A DNA stretch of 64,000 nt, from positions 186,001-250,000 of the forward strand of contig PKTK01000001.1 in assembly GCA_002869165.1 (NCBI GenBank), read 5' to 3'. Source of the DNA: Candidatus Parcubacteria bacterium (GTDB lineage Bacteria; Patescibacteria; ABY1; BM507; UBA12075). Both the position numbers and the translations under genes were made by a program. Shown here in pieces: positions 19,968 to 28,167 of this stretch; within the stretch, counting starts at the first letter, position 1; the number at the start of each line of letters is the position of its first letter. Below the pieces are notes generated by a model. The model searched no databases. It had not been told where the DNA came from and saw only the letters and a program-made list of their open reading frames with translations.

Positions 19968-20195
19968 ATGGAAAATTTATTTAAAAAAATCAACAACAAA
20001 ATAAACGGTGTCATTTTATCATTTTTTACAACTGGAATAGTGTTGATAATTGTGGCTATTTTAGTTGCTTGGACTGAGTTTGTTCTTAGGTTGTTAGTCG
20101 CCTTATTTATATTGTTGATAGCTTATACTTTTATTTATGCTTCCTATAAACTTAGGAGCATAAAAAAGGAGATTGAAAAACATTTTAAATTTTAA
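19968..20195 (+). CDS. Small membrane protein
   Basis: A 75-residue protein with two closely spaced hydrophobic helices (about 15-35 and 37-58) flanked by Lys-rich ends. No family is recognised. It ends 4 bases before the next ATG, so the two are probably translated from one mRNA. Confidence 0.6.
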   Translation: MENLFKKINNKINGVILSFFTTGIVLIIVAILVAWTEFVLRLLVALFILLIAYTFIYASYKLRSIKKEIEKHFKF

Positions 20196-20199
20196 AAAT

Positions 20200-20661
20200 A
20201 TGAAAAAAGTAGTAATAACCCTTTTGCTTTTGGTTTTGCCAATTTTAAGTTCCTGTAGTTCAAAAAGAGATTTACCAACTGATAAAGCTTTGGAGGATGG
20301 TAGTTTTTTTTATCGAAATACTTCACTAGCTTTTTCAGTTATATTACCAAAAGAATTTGAGAATTATCATACTCAAAAAACAAGCGGAGTAAATTATATA
20401 GACGTTGAGTTTTTTGTACCAACCTCTGATGAACGTTTTGGTACTCAGGTGCCTGGTTATGCTAAACCTATTGTTATTAGAGTTTTTGATGAAGATGAAT
20501 GGGCAACTATCAATGAAGCAAGCTCCATTTATAAAAAACTTGGTGAAGGAAACAACAAAGTATATACAATTTTGTTTTGGGAAAAGGAGCCAAAAGATTG
20601 GCAAGAAGTATGGCATGGTGAAGTTGAACAAGCAATTATTGACAATTTTGAAATCGAATAA
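20200..20661 (+). CDS. Small lipoprotein
   Basis: A 153-residue protein with a lipoprotein signal peptide ending in LPILSSC (Cys about 20). The mature domain is of mixed beta character (SLAFSVILPKEFENY, then YAKPIVIRVFDEDEW), similar in style to small secreted stress or cell-wall lipoproteins, but no function can be assigned. The ATG at 20200 gives the clean signal peptide; an upstream TTG at 20173 would spoil it. Confidence 0.7.
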   Translation: MKKVVITLLLLVLPILSSCSSKRDLPTDKALEDGSFFYRNTSLAFSVILPKEFENYHTQKTSGVNYIDVEFFVPTSDERFGTQVPGYAKPIVIRVFDEDEWATINEASSIYKKLGEGNNKVYTILFWEKEPKDWQEVWHGEVEQAIIDNFEIE

Positions 20662-20666
20662 TAAAT

Positions 20667-22331
20667 ATGGTTAATCCAACTTTGTCTCAAAAGAAGGAGC
20701 AGACCTTATCTGTTGGAGATAGAGCCAAGAAGCTCTTCCAGGCTGTTTATTTTGAGCAAAACACAAAAGATAATTTAAGTGATAATATTCCTAGAATATC
20801 AGTATCTGATTTGATTTCTAAGATGTCTTTTTATTATGAGAAAATCAGAAATTCAGTTGATTATAAAGAAGAGCATTTACTTCGGAAAAATGCTATTGAA
20901 AGAATTCTTAAAAGACAAATCGTGATTGAAGGAACAATTTCAATGCGTGCTTTGAATTCTCAAGAGATTGCCAAGCACTTAATCACCGAACTTATTAGAG
21001 CTGGGTATTTGCCAAATAACACTTTACCCGAGTATAAGATAGATGAAATAAGTGAAGTTATAAAAAAATATCTTCATTTAAGAGATTACAGTGCTCAATC
21101 CTTAAAGGGAAGATCGATTGAGCAAAAAAATACTATACTTAGGTGGATTATTGCGATTGCTGCTTCTGATATTGAAGATCGTTTAGGAAGAAACAAAGTT
21201 GATTTGGCAGTTATTGATCATATTTATGAAATTCTAGCTAATAATATTGAACTCCCTGATAATTCACCGCATATAGAAGACAGAGAGATTCAGATATATA
21301 TTGGCATTCATCGAAATATGCTCAAGTTCGACAACGAAATGTTGAGTTATATTTTGTTTAGGTACTATATAGAAAATTGGGCTGATGCTGATGATAATAC
21401 TATTAAACAAACAGCTGCTGATATTGTAGATTTAAAAGAAATTATTGATGCCCAGATAAATCATCCTTTTACAGGGCAACTTAACAGGTTGATTAAAAGA
21501 TACGCGGTTTTTTTCTCTATTTTAGTTGATGTTATTTCAGAGAATCCTGAAAAATCTTATGAGGCATTGCGTTTGGATCATGGAGAATTTGCCAGAATGG
21601 TAAAAGAAGTTTGTGATAAGCGCTATAAACAGGCTAGGGCAAAATTGTGGCGCGCTGGCTTGCGAAGTATTTTATATATTTTTATCACTAAATCATTTTT
21701 TGTTTTATTATTAGAAATTCCAGCAATTAAATTTTTTGGTGAGGATGTTAATGTCTTGTCATTGGCTATCAACATATCTTTTCCAGCTGTGCTACTTTTT
21801 TTGATAATCTTTTTTACACGTATTCCAGGAGCTGATAATACACAAAAAATATTAGAAGGAATTGAGGAGATAGCTTATATTGAAAAAGAAAGAAATGAGC
21901 CTTTTAAGTTTCGTAAAGCAGGTAAGCGTGGCGGAATTATGAATACGACTTTTGGTTTATTTTATATTGTTACCTTTTTTATTTCTTTTGGTGCAGTGGT
22001 GTGGGCGCTTGATAAGATACATTTTACTTGGGTATCCACTATTATATTTTTGTTTTTCTTGGCATTTGTTAGTTTTTTTAGTATTCGCATTAGAAAAAGT
22101 GCCAAGGAGCTTTACGTCATAAAGCAAAAGGAGAATATTTTAGGATTTTTTGCTGACTTTTTCTATCTGCCGATAATTGTTGTTGGCAAATGGTTAAGTG
22201 AAAAATTTTCTCGAATAAATGTTTTTGTATTTGTTTTAGATTTTATTATTGAAGCACCGTTTAAGATATTTGTTGAAATCACTGAAGAGTGGACAAAATA
22301 TGTAAAAGAAAGAAAGGAGAACATTGAATAA
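20667..22331 (+). CDS. Large hypothetical membrane protein
   Basis: A 554-residue protein that I cannot assign. Residues 1-330 are hydrophilic and mostly helical. Then come two pairs of membrane helices (about 335-385 and 430-480) separated by a charged loop with basic residues (KFRKAGKRGG), and an amphipathic C-terminal region (about 490-554). The gene lies between the small lipoprotein and rsmI with gaps of only 5 bases on either side, so it is part of an operon with them. Confidence 0.65.
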   Translation: MVNPTLSQKKEQTLSVGDRAKKLFQAVYFEQNTKDNLSDNIPRISVSDLISKMSFYYEKIRNSVDYKEEHLLRKNAIERILKRQIVIEGTISMRALNSQEIAKHLITELIRAGYLPNNTLPEYKIDEISEVIKKYLHLRDYSAQSLKGRSIEQKNTILRWIIAIAASDIEDRLGRNKVDLAVIDHIYEILANNIELPDNSPHIEDREIQIYIGIHRNMLKFDNEMLSYILFRYYIENWADADDNTIKQTAADIVDLKEIIDAQINHPFTGQLNRLIKRYAVFFSILVDVISENPEKSYEALRLDHGEFARMVKEVCDKRYKQARAKLWRAGLRSILYIFITKSFFVLLLEIPAIKFFGEDVNVLSLAINISFPAVLLFLIIFFTRIPGADNTQKILEGIEEIAYIEKERNEPFKFRKAGKRGGIMNTTFGLFYIVTFFISFGAVVWALDKIHFTWVSTIIFLFFLAFVSFFSIRIRKSAKELYVIKQKENILGFFADFFYLPIIVVGKWLSEKFSRINVFVFVLDFIIEAPFKIFVEITEEWTKYVKERKENIE

Positions 22332-22336
22332 AGATT

Positions 22337-23095
22337 ATGAATAAATTATATATTGTTGCAACACCAATTGGAAATTTAGAAGATATTTCTATGAGGGCCT
22401 TACGAATTCTTGGTGAGGTTGATTTTATTTTATGTGAAGACACTAGAGTAACAGCAAAACTTTTGGATCATTATAATATTAACACCAAGAAGATATCTTA
22501 TCATCAACACTCTGATGAAAAGAAAACAAAAGAAATTATTGAATTATTAATGGAAGGCAAAAATTTGGCCTTAGTAACTGATGCGGGTACTCCGGGAATA
22601 TCTGATCCAGGAGGCAGATTGGTAGCAGAAGCTATTAAAAAACTTGATAGTAGAATAGAAGTAGAGTCAATTCCTGGCCCCTCAGCTGTTACAGCTGCCT
22701 TATCAATCTCTGGTATCCCAACAGACAAATTTATTTTTTTAGGCTTTCCACCACACAAAAAAGGAAGACAGACTTTTCTGGAGCAGATTTCTAATTTTGT
22801 TTATCCAGTGGTGGTGTATGAATCAAAACATAGAATCATCAAATTCTTAGAAGAAATTCAAACAATGAATAAAGGTATTGAAAAATACAATAAGGAAATT
22901 GAGGTTTATAATTTGAACGTAAACAAAAAAGATAGAAAGGAAAAGAAAATTCCTGTTACTTCTGTAGTAGTTTGTCGAGAATTATCCAAAATGCACGAAA
23001 CTGTTTATAGAGGCGAATTAGAAAGTATTATAAATAAAATCAAGAATAATCAAGACGACCAAAAAGGGGAATTTGTTGTCGTAATTGGAAAATAA
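22337..23095 (+). CDS. rsmI: 16S rRNA 2'-O-methyltransferase RsmI
   Basis: A 252-residue protein that methylates the 2'-OH of C1402 in 16S rRNA using S-adenosylmethionine (family knowledge). Conserved blocks are visible: VATPIGNLEDIS near the start, CEDTRVTAKLL, TDAGTPGISDPG at about 80-91, IPGPSAVTAALS, and CRELSKMHE near 215. Between KHRIIKFLEEI and VVVCREL there is a Lys/Glu-rich segment some 25 residues longer than in typical homologs (about 176-208); it shows no palindrome at DNA level. ATG follows 5 bases after the preceding stop. Confidence 0.93.
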   Translation: MNKLYIVATPIGNLEDISMRALRILGEVDFILCEDTRVTAKLLDHYNINTKKISYHQHSDEKKTKEIIELLMEGKNLALVTDAGTPGISDPGGRLVAEAIKKLDSRIEVESIPGPSAVTAALSISGIPTDKFIFLGFPPHKKGRQTFLEQISNFVYPVVVYESKHRIIKFLEEIQTMNKGIEKYNKEIEVYNLNVNKKDRKEKKIPVTSVVVCRELSKMHETVYRGELESIINKIKNNQDDQKGEFVVVIGK

Positions 23096-23106
23096 CTATA
23101 AATTTT

Positions 23107-23155
23107 GGTACCTACCCCTTCCAAGGTGGGCAGGCATGGTACGTACCAAGGTACC
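23107..23155. repeat. GC-rich palindromic spacer before metG
   Basis: GGTACC occurs at both ends of a 49-base GC-rich block (GGTACCTACCCC ... GTACCAAGGTACC) that differs sharply in composition from its surroundings. It appears to be one of the mobile palindromic repeats of this genome, in the rsmI-metG gap. Confidence 0.5.
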
Positions 23156-23164
23156 TTACTAAAT

Positions 23165-24598
23165 ATGAAAAATAAATTTTATATAACTACAACCCTTCCT
23201 TATGTTAATGCTGACCCACATATCGGCTTTGCGGCAGAAATATTGCGAGCAGATGTATTGGCTCGTTTTGCTAGATTAGAAGGAAAAGAAGTTTTTTTTA
23301 ATACAGGCACAGATGAGCATGGTTTAAAAATACATCGCAAGGCAATTGAGCAAAAAAAAGATCCTCAAGTATATGTTGATGAATATGCAAAGAAATTTGA
23401 TGAGCTAAAAAAAGCCTTGAATTTAAGTTACAATAATTTCATTCGAACAACCGATAAAAATCACAAAAAGTCAGCTCAAGAGTTCTGGAAAAAATGTAAT
23501 GCTAGTGGAGATATATATAAAAAGAATTATAAAGTTAATTATTGTGTTGGCTGTGAATTAGAATTAACAGAATCAGAACTAGTTGATGGTAAGTGTCCAC
23601 ATCACCCTAATCAGGAAATTGAATACATTGAAGAAGAGAATTATTTTTTTCGTTGGAGTAAGTATGCTGACAAATTACTAGATTTTTATGAAAGAAATCC
23701 AGATTTTATTGTGCCAAAACACAGAATGAATGAAATTAAACGTTTTATTGAAGCTGGGCTTCAGGATTTTTCTATTTCTCGATTAAAATCAAAAATGCCC
23801 TGGGGGGTTCCTGTGCCAGGAGATGGTGAGCATGTAATGTATGTTTGGTTTGATGCTTTGACTAATTACATAAATTGTTTAAATTGGGTAGAGGATGATA
23901 AAATGTTTCATGACTTTTGGCCAGGGATGCAAGTAGCTGGCAAGGATAATCTTCGTCAGCAAACAGCCATGTGGCAAGCCATGTTAATGAGCGCTGGTCT
24001 TCCTAATTCAAAGCAGATTTTGATATTTGGTTTTATTAATTCAAATGGTCAAAAAATGAGTAAAAGCTTGGGAAATGTGGTTAACCCATATGATTTAATA
24101 AAGAAATATGGAATAGATGCTACCAGATATTATTTATTGTCGGGATTAAAGCCTTTTGAGGATTCTGATTTTACTTATGATAAATTTGAAGAAAAATATA
24201 ACGCTGATTTAGCTAATGGTCTTGGAAATCTAGTAGCCAGAGTTTCCAATATGCTTGAGAAAAATAAAATCGAAATAGATATTAAAATTGGCTCAGATGA
24301 TGATTTAAAAAAACGAGTGAAAGAGAAATTGGACAAATATCTTTTTGATGAAGCCTTGAAAGTGTTGTGGGATGAATTACGCAAAGATGATGAATTTTTA
24401 AGCCAAAAAACTCCATGGAAGTTAAAAGACGTAAAAGAAATTAAGGAAGTTTTGGAGCCGGTGGCACAAAGCATATTGAATGCGGCTGACTTACTTTCAG
24501 TATTTCTTCCAGATGTGGCTGAAAAAATAATTACTCAATTTAATCAAAATCAAGTAAAAAAAGGCGAGCCTTTGTTTACAAGATTAACAAAAGAGTAA
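23165..24598 (+). CDS. metG: Methionyl-tRNA synthetase
   Basis: A 477-residue class I enzyme that charges tRNA-Met. HIGH-type motif PHIGF at about 18-22, zinc-knuckle ligands CVGC and CPHH (residues about 127-150), and KMSKS at about 297-301 are all present. The C-terminal tRNA-binding (EMAP-like) domain of long MetRS forms is absent, giving the short form. The ATG at 23165 aligns with the conserved KFYITTTLPYVN beginning; the in-frame TTG at 23105 lies inside a palindromic repeat and is rejected as a start. Confidence 0.95.
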   Translation: MKNKFYITTTLPYVNADPHIGFAAEILRADVLARFARLEGKEVFFNTGTDEHGLKIHRKAIEQKKDPQVYVDEYAKKFDELKKALNLSYNNFIRTTDKNHKKSAQEFWKKCNASGDIYKKNYKVNYCVGCELELTESELVDGKCPHHPNQEIEYIEEENYFFRWSKYADKLLDFYERNPDFIVPKHRMNEIKRFIEAGLQDFSISRLKSKMPWGVPVPGDGEHVMYVWFDALTNYINCLNWVEDDKMFHDFWPGMQVAGKDNLRQQTAMWQAMLMSAGLPNSKQILIFGFINSNGQKMSKSLGNVVNPYDLIKKYGIDATRYYLLSGLKPFEDSDFTYDKFEEKYNADLANGLGNLVARVSNMLEKNKIEIDIKIGSDDDLKKRVKEKLDKYLFDEALKVLWDELRKDDEFLSQKTPWKLKDVKEIKEVLEPVAQSILNAADLLSVFLPDVAEKIITQFNQNQVKKGEPLFTRLTKE

Positions 24599-24599
24599 T

Positions 24600-25278
24600 A
24601 TGAAATACGAAGGAGGGTATTATCATGTTTATAATCGAGGAGTTGACAAGAGAAAGGTTTTTAATACAGAAAAAGATTATAAGAGGTTTTTGCAATCGTT
24701 GATAGAGTTTAATACGGTAAATCCAATAGGTAGCATTAGAGAAGTTAATAGATATAAAGTCTTAGAAAATAGCACCGTTTCCAGACCTCCGAGGTCTGCA
24801 GATGCAGACCTCGGAGGTCTGGAAACTACGGTTTCTTTAGTTAAGATATATGCATATTGTTTATTGCCAAATCATTTTCATTTATTGGTCAAAGAAGAGC
24901 AAGAGAAAGGTGTTGGTAGGTTTATGAGTAAGGTTGGGAATGGTTATACAAAATATTTTAACATTATCAACAACCGCTCGGGTTTTTTATTTCAAGGCAA
25001 GTACAAAAAGAAATTGATTGACAATGAAAATTATCTTGCGTATTTAACTGCTTATATAAATTGTAATTCTGAGATTCACGAAATAAAAAAGGCATAAAAA
25101 TGGAAATGGTCTAGTTTGAATGATTATTTGAATAAAATTGTTACTAAAGTCTCAGATTATCGTATCAATAAAGGACTAGATAAAGAGATAAGTTATAGCG
25201 AGCACATGAAGGACGTTGTAAAAAATGCTAAATCAATCAAAGATGACAAAAGACTATATTTATTTGAAAATATTTAAA
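24600..25278 (+). pseudogene. REP-associated tyrosine (Y1) transposase, interrupted
   Basis: The protein resembles the IS200-like Y1 transposases called RAYTs that act on REP palindromes: N-terminal YYHVYNRGVDKRKVF, the HxH metal motif in LPNHFHLLVKE, then FQGKYKKKLIDNENYLAYL. Two oddities are visible. A palindrome at 24778-24825 encodes an in-frame insertion (SRPPRSADADLGGLET) just before the conserved KIYAYCLLPNHFH block. Also, an in-frame TAA at 25095-25097 precedes a family-like tail (KWKWSSLNDYL ... to 25278). Without readthrough the protein ends at 165 residues and lacks that tail. It starts 1 base after the metG stop. Confidence 0.85.
24778..24825. repeat. Palindrome inside the transposase gene
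   Basis: Two perfect 23-base arms (TTTCCAGACCTCCGAGGTCT...) around a 2-base centre, with short flanking ACCG/CGGT. Its GC content is far above the surrounding gene. The length keeps the reading frame, so it adds residues rather than breaking the protein. Confidence 0.9.
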
Positions 25279-25297
25279 AATTAAATTAATAAAACCT

Positions 25298-26968
25298 ATG
25301 CAAAAAGCATTTATCTCAATGTTGACAATGACATTGTTATTAGGGTCTTTGTCTATGCCGGTATTAGCGACATACGATGACTCAACAAGCGACACAAGTT
25401 CTAGTGTTAATTCTATTACGCTTTCGGGAACTGGAAGTTCCATTGAGTGGAGCGTTAATGGTTATAGCTCAAAAGGATTTAAAGTTGTGTGGTCAAAAAA
25501 TGAAAATCCAACCTATCCATTACGTGATGGTGACAAGTATAATTATTATACTGATCCAGAAAAAAGTAGTGATATTTTGACAGCTTTTTCTGGAGAAGGG
25601 ACTTATTATGTTCGAGTTTGTGAGTATCTTGGTGGATCCTGTGGAGTGTATTCAAATCAAATTACTTTGAGCCTGGGGAGCGGCTCTCAAGTAGCTTGTA
25701 CCATGGAATATAATCCAGTTTGTGGAGCAAATGGTAATACCTATTCAAATAAGTGCATGGCTGAAGCCGCTGGTACTAGTAAGGCATATTATGGTGAATG
25801 CACGAATGAGGAAAGTGGAAATGTAAATTCAATAACCTTACAAGTAGAGGGAGATTATGCAATTTGGGAAATAGATGGCACTAGCACAAAAGGATTTAAA
25901 GTTGTGTGGTCAAAAAATGAAAATCCAACATATCCAAACAGAGAAGGTGACAAGTATTATTATTTTTCTGATCCAAGTAAGCGCAAAGCAGAGCTTAAAG
26001 CTTTTTCAGGTGATGGTATATATTATGTAAGAGTATGTGAGTATTTAGGAGGAGCCTGTGGTGTCTACTCAAATCAGATGGAGATTGAATTGAATGAGGG
26101 TGGTAGTGTGACAGCATGTACTAAGGAATACGATCCAGTTTGTGGGGCTGATGGTAAGACCTATTCAAATAAATGTATGGCTGAAGCCTCTGGAACATAC
26201 AAAGAGTATTATGGTATGTGCACTGATAAAGAACTTGAACAAATTGAAGAAAATGCAGAAAAACTAAGTCAAAATGATCTAGATTCAATATTAACTGAAT
26301 TAGAAGAGTTAAGAAATACAGTAAAAGAGCAAGAAAATCAAATAAAGTATTTACAAAAATTATTATCAAATGTTCAGGCAATAAGTGATGAAATGCAAAC
26401 CTCTATAAATAATTTTATTACTTATGGGGTTGATAAAAATACCAAGGAACTTGGCGAGGGAGAAAGAGCAGCTGTTATTTATTCATTTAAAGCTGCCTAT
26501 GGTAAGTTGCCAGAAGATGAATTAGAGTTAAGTGATGCAGTAAAAATTGCCAATGGTCGTTTTCCAAGTATGAAGAGCAAAGATGCTGAGAGTGAAGCTC
26601 AAGAAAAATTTCAAGAAATTTACAAAAGAATAGCTGATATGCGAGATTCTCGTGATGAAGCGGCTATTACGGTTATGGCATACGGTTTAAGACAAAAAGC
26701 AGAAAATAGAAACTTGAAATCAGAAGAAAATGGAATAAAGATTTTCAGGAGTGTATTTGGTAAAAATCCTGAGACAACTGAAGAGTGGAATGCTATGCAA
26801 GCTATAACATATTCTGGAGCTACCAGAGGAGTAGATAGCGACGGAGATTTGTTAGTTGATGAGCGAGAAGGAGAACTTGGTACAGATCCTGAAAATCCTG
26901 ATACTGACAGTGATGGATATTTAGATGGAATTGAAGTAGCTAACGGCCATGACCCATTGAATGGTTAA
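25298..26968 (+). CDS. Secreted protein with two Kazal-type modules and calcium-repeat C-terminus
   Basis: A 556-residue protein with a signal peptide (about 1-26, cleavage after PVLA). Two tandem copies of a module follow: a beta-rich part (KGFKVVWSKNENPTYP in both copies) and then a Kazal-like inhibitor domain (CxxEYxPVCGAxGxTYSNKC at about 141-166 and again at about 272-297). A coiled-coil stretch follows (about 315-365), and the C-terminus has Asp-rich calcium-binding repeats of thrombospondin-3/EF-hand type (DSDGDLLVDERE, DTDSDGYLDGIE). It probably acts outside the cell. Protease inhibition is a family-based possibility; an adhesive or structural role is equally possible. A terminator follows at 26989. 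Confidence 0.85.
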   Translation: MQKAFISMLTMTLLLGSLSMPVLATYDDSTSDTSSSVNSITLSGTGSSIEWSVNGYSSKGFKVVWSKNENPTYPLRDGDKYNYYTDPEKSSDILTAFSGEGTYYVRVCEYLGGSCGVYSNQITLSLGSGSQVACTMEYNPVCGANGNTYSNKCMAEAAGTSKAYYGECTNEESGNVNSITLQVEGDYAIWEIDGTSTKGFKVVWSKNENPTYPNREGDKYYYFSDPSKRKAELKAFSGDGIYYVRVCEYLGGACGVYSNQMEIELNEGGSVTACTKEYDPVCGADGKTYSNKCMAEASGTYKEYYGMCTDKELEQIEENAEKLSQNDLDSILTELEELRNTVKEQENQIKYLQKLLSNVQAISDEMQTSINNFITYGVDKNTKELGEGERAAVIYSFKAAYGKLPEDELELSDAVKIANGRFPSMKSKDAESEAQEKFQEIYKRIADMRDSRDEAAITVMAYGLRQKAENRNLKSEENGIKIFRSVFGKNPETTEEWNAMQAITYSGATRGVDSDGDLLVDEREGELGTDPENPDTDSDGYLDGIEVANGHDPLNG

Positions 26969-26988
26969 TATTAAGTAATTTTAAATAA

Positions 26989-27022
26989 AAAACCACCTTG
27001 AAATAAGGTGGTTTTTGTTTTT
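26989..27022 (+). terminator. Rho-independent terminator after Kazal protein
   Basis: An 11-bp stem AAAACCACCTT/AAGGTGGTTTT with a 5-base loop, followed by a T-rich run. Confidence 0.9.
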
Positions 27023-27042
27023 ATAAAATAGTTAAATAAGCC

Positions 27043-27071
27043 TTGTTTACGACTCAAAACTAAGGTATAAT
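27043..27071 (+). promoter_or_regulatory. Sigma70-type promoter for AI-2E transporter gene
   Basis: TTGTTT, a 17-base spacer and a perfect TATAAT, about 20 bases before the ATG at 27092. Confidence 0.7.
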
Positions 27072-27091
27072 ACTTATATAAAAGAAAATTT

Positions 27092-28159
27092 ATGAATGAC
27101 CCAAAAATTCCACAATATATAAATATTTCAGTTGCCTCTGTGATTAAAATTATACTAGTATTTATACTTTTTTATGTATTGTTTTTAATTAAAGATATAT
27201 TAGCACTTTTATTTATTTCTTTGGTTTTAGCTTCAGCAATTGATCCGTGGGTTGATTATTTTCAGACCAAAAAAATTCCCAGAGGTTTGAGTGTTTTTGG
27301 CATTTATTTCATTGCTTTTTTTGCAATTGTTTCCGCAATCATCATGATAACACCTCCAATTGTTGAACAAATTGATGAACTTGTTAGCAATTTTCCCAAT
27401 ATAATCCAGAATATTATTTCTGGAGTGAATGTACTTAAAGATTTTTCCAGCCAATATGGGCTATTAAATAATTTGGAAGAGGGCTTGCAAAGTGTTAATA
27501 CCGGAATTACTGGTGCTGCTAGTGGTGTTTTTTCTGGCTTAACAAATGTTCTTGGTAATATATTTTCATTTTTTGTTGTTCTAGTTATTACTTTTTATAT
27601 GGTAGTAGAAGAAAAGGCAATGAAAAAAGTTGTTTGGTCAATAGCTCCTCCAAAATATCAGATGTATATTATGGGGCTTATTAATAGAATGCAACAAAAA
27701 ATAGGTTTGTGGTTACGCGGCCAGTTAATACTTTCATTGATTATTTTCTTCTTAACTTTTATTGGTTTGTCTATCCTGGGAGTAAAATATGCTCTAGTGT
27801 TAGCATTGATTGCTGGTATGACAGAATTTGTTCCTTATTTAGGGCCTATTTTTGCTTCTATCCCAGCAATATTTTTAGCTTTTACTCAATCACCTATGCT
27901 TGGTTTATTTGTTGCAATCCTATACTATATCATTCAATTAACTGAGAATAATATAATAGTACCTAAGCTGATGCAAAAAGTAGTTGGCTTAAATCCAATT
28001 GTAAGTATTGCGGTTTTATTAATTGGTTTTGAGGTTGCTGGTATTGCTGGAGCAGTTCTTTCTATACCAGTAGCTACAGCTGTTAATGTATTCTTGTCAG
28101 ATATTTTTGAGAATAAAATAGTTATCGAGGAGGACAGAGAAGAGGAAGCTCAAGCTTAA
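27092..28159 (+). CDS. AI-2E family transporter (PerM/TqsA-like)
   Basis: A 355-residue membrane protein. Hydrophobic segments lie near 15-65, 70-95, 150-175, 205-300 and 305-340, with the family phrase FVPYLGPIFASIPA at about 248-261. Family members export small molecules or ions; the substrate cannot be read from sequence. It is followed 8 bases later by the O-antigen-ligase-like gene and is the first gene after a promoter. Confidence 0.87.
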   Translation: MNDPKIPQYINISVASVIKIILVFILFYVLFLIKDILALLFISLVLASAIDPWVDYFQTKKIPRGLSVFGIYFIAFFAIVSAIIMITPPIVEQIDELVSNFPNIIQNIISGVNVLKDFSSQYGLLNNLEEGLQSVNTGITGAASGVFSGLTNVLGNIFSFFVVLVITFYMVVEEKAMKKVVWSIAPPKYQMYIMGLINRMQQKIGLWLRGQLILSLIIFFLTFIGLSILGVKYALVLALIAGMTEFVPYLGPIFASIPAIFLAFTQSPMLGLFVAILYYIIQLTENNIIVPKLMQKVVGLNPIVSIAVLLIGFEVAGIAGAVLSIPVATAVNVFLSDIFENKIVIEEDREEEAQA

Positions 28160-28167
28160 TAATTACA

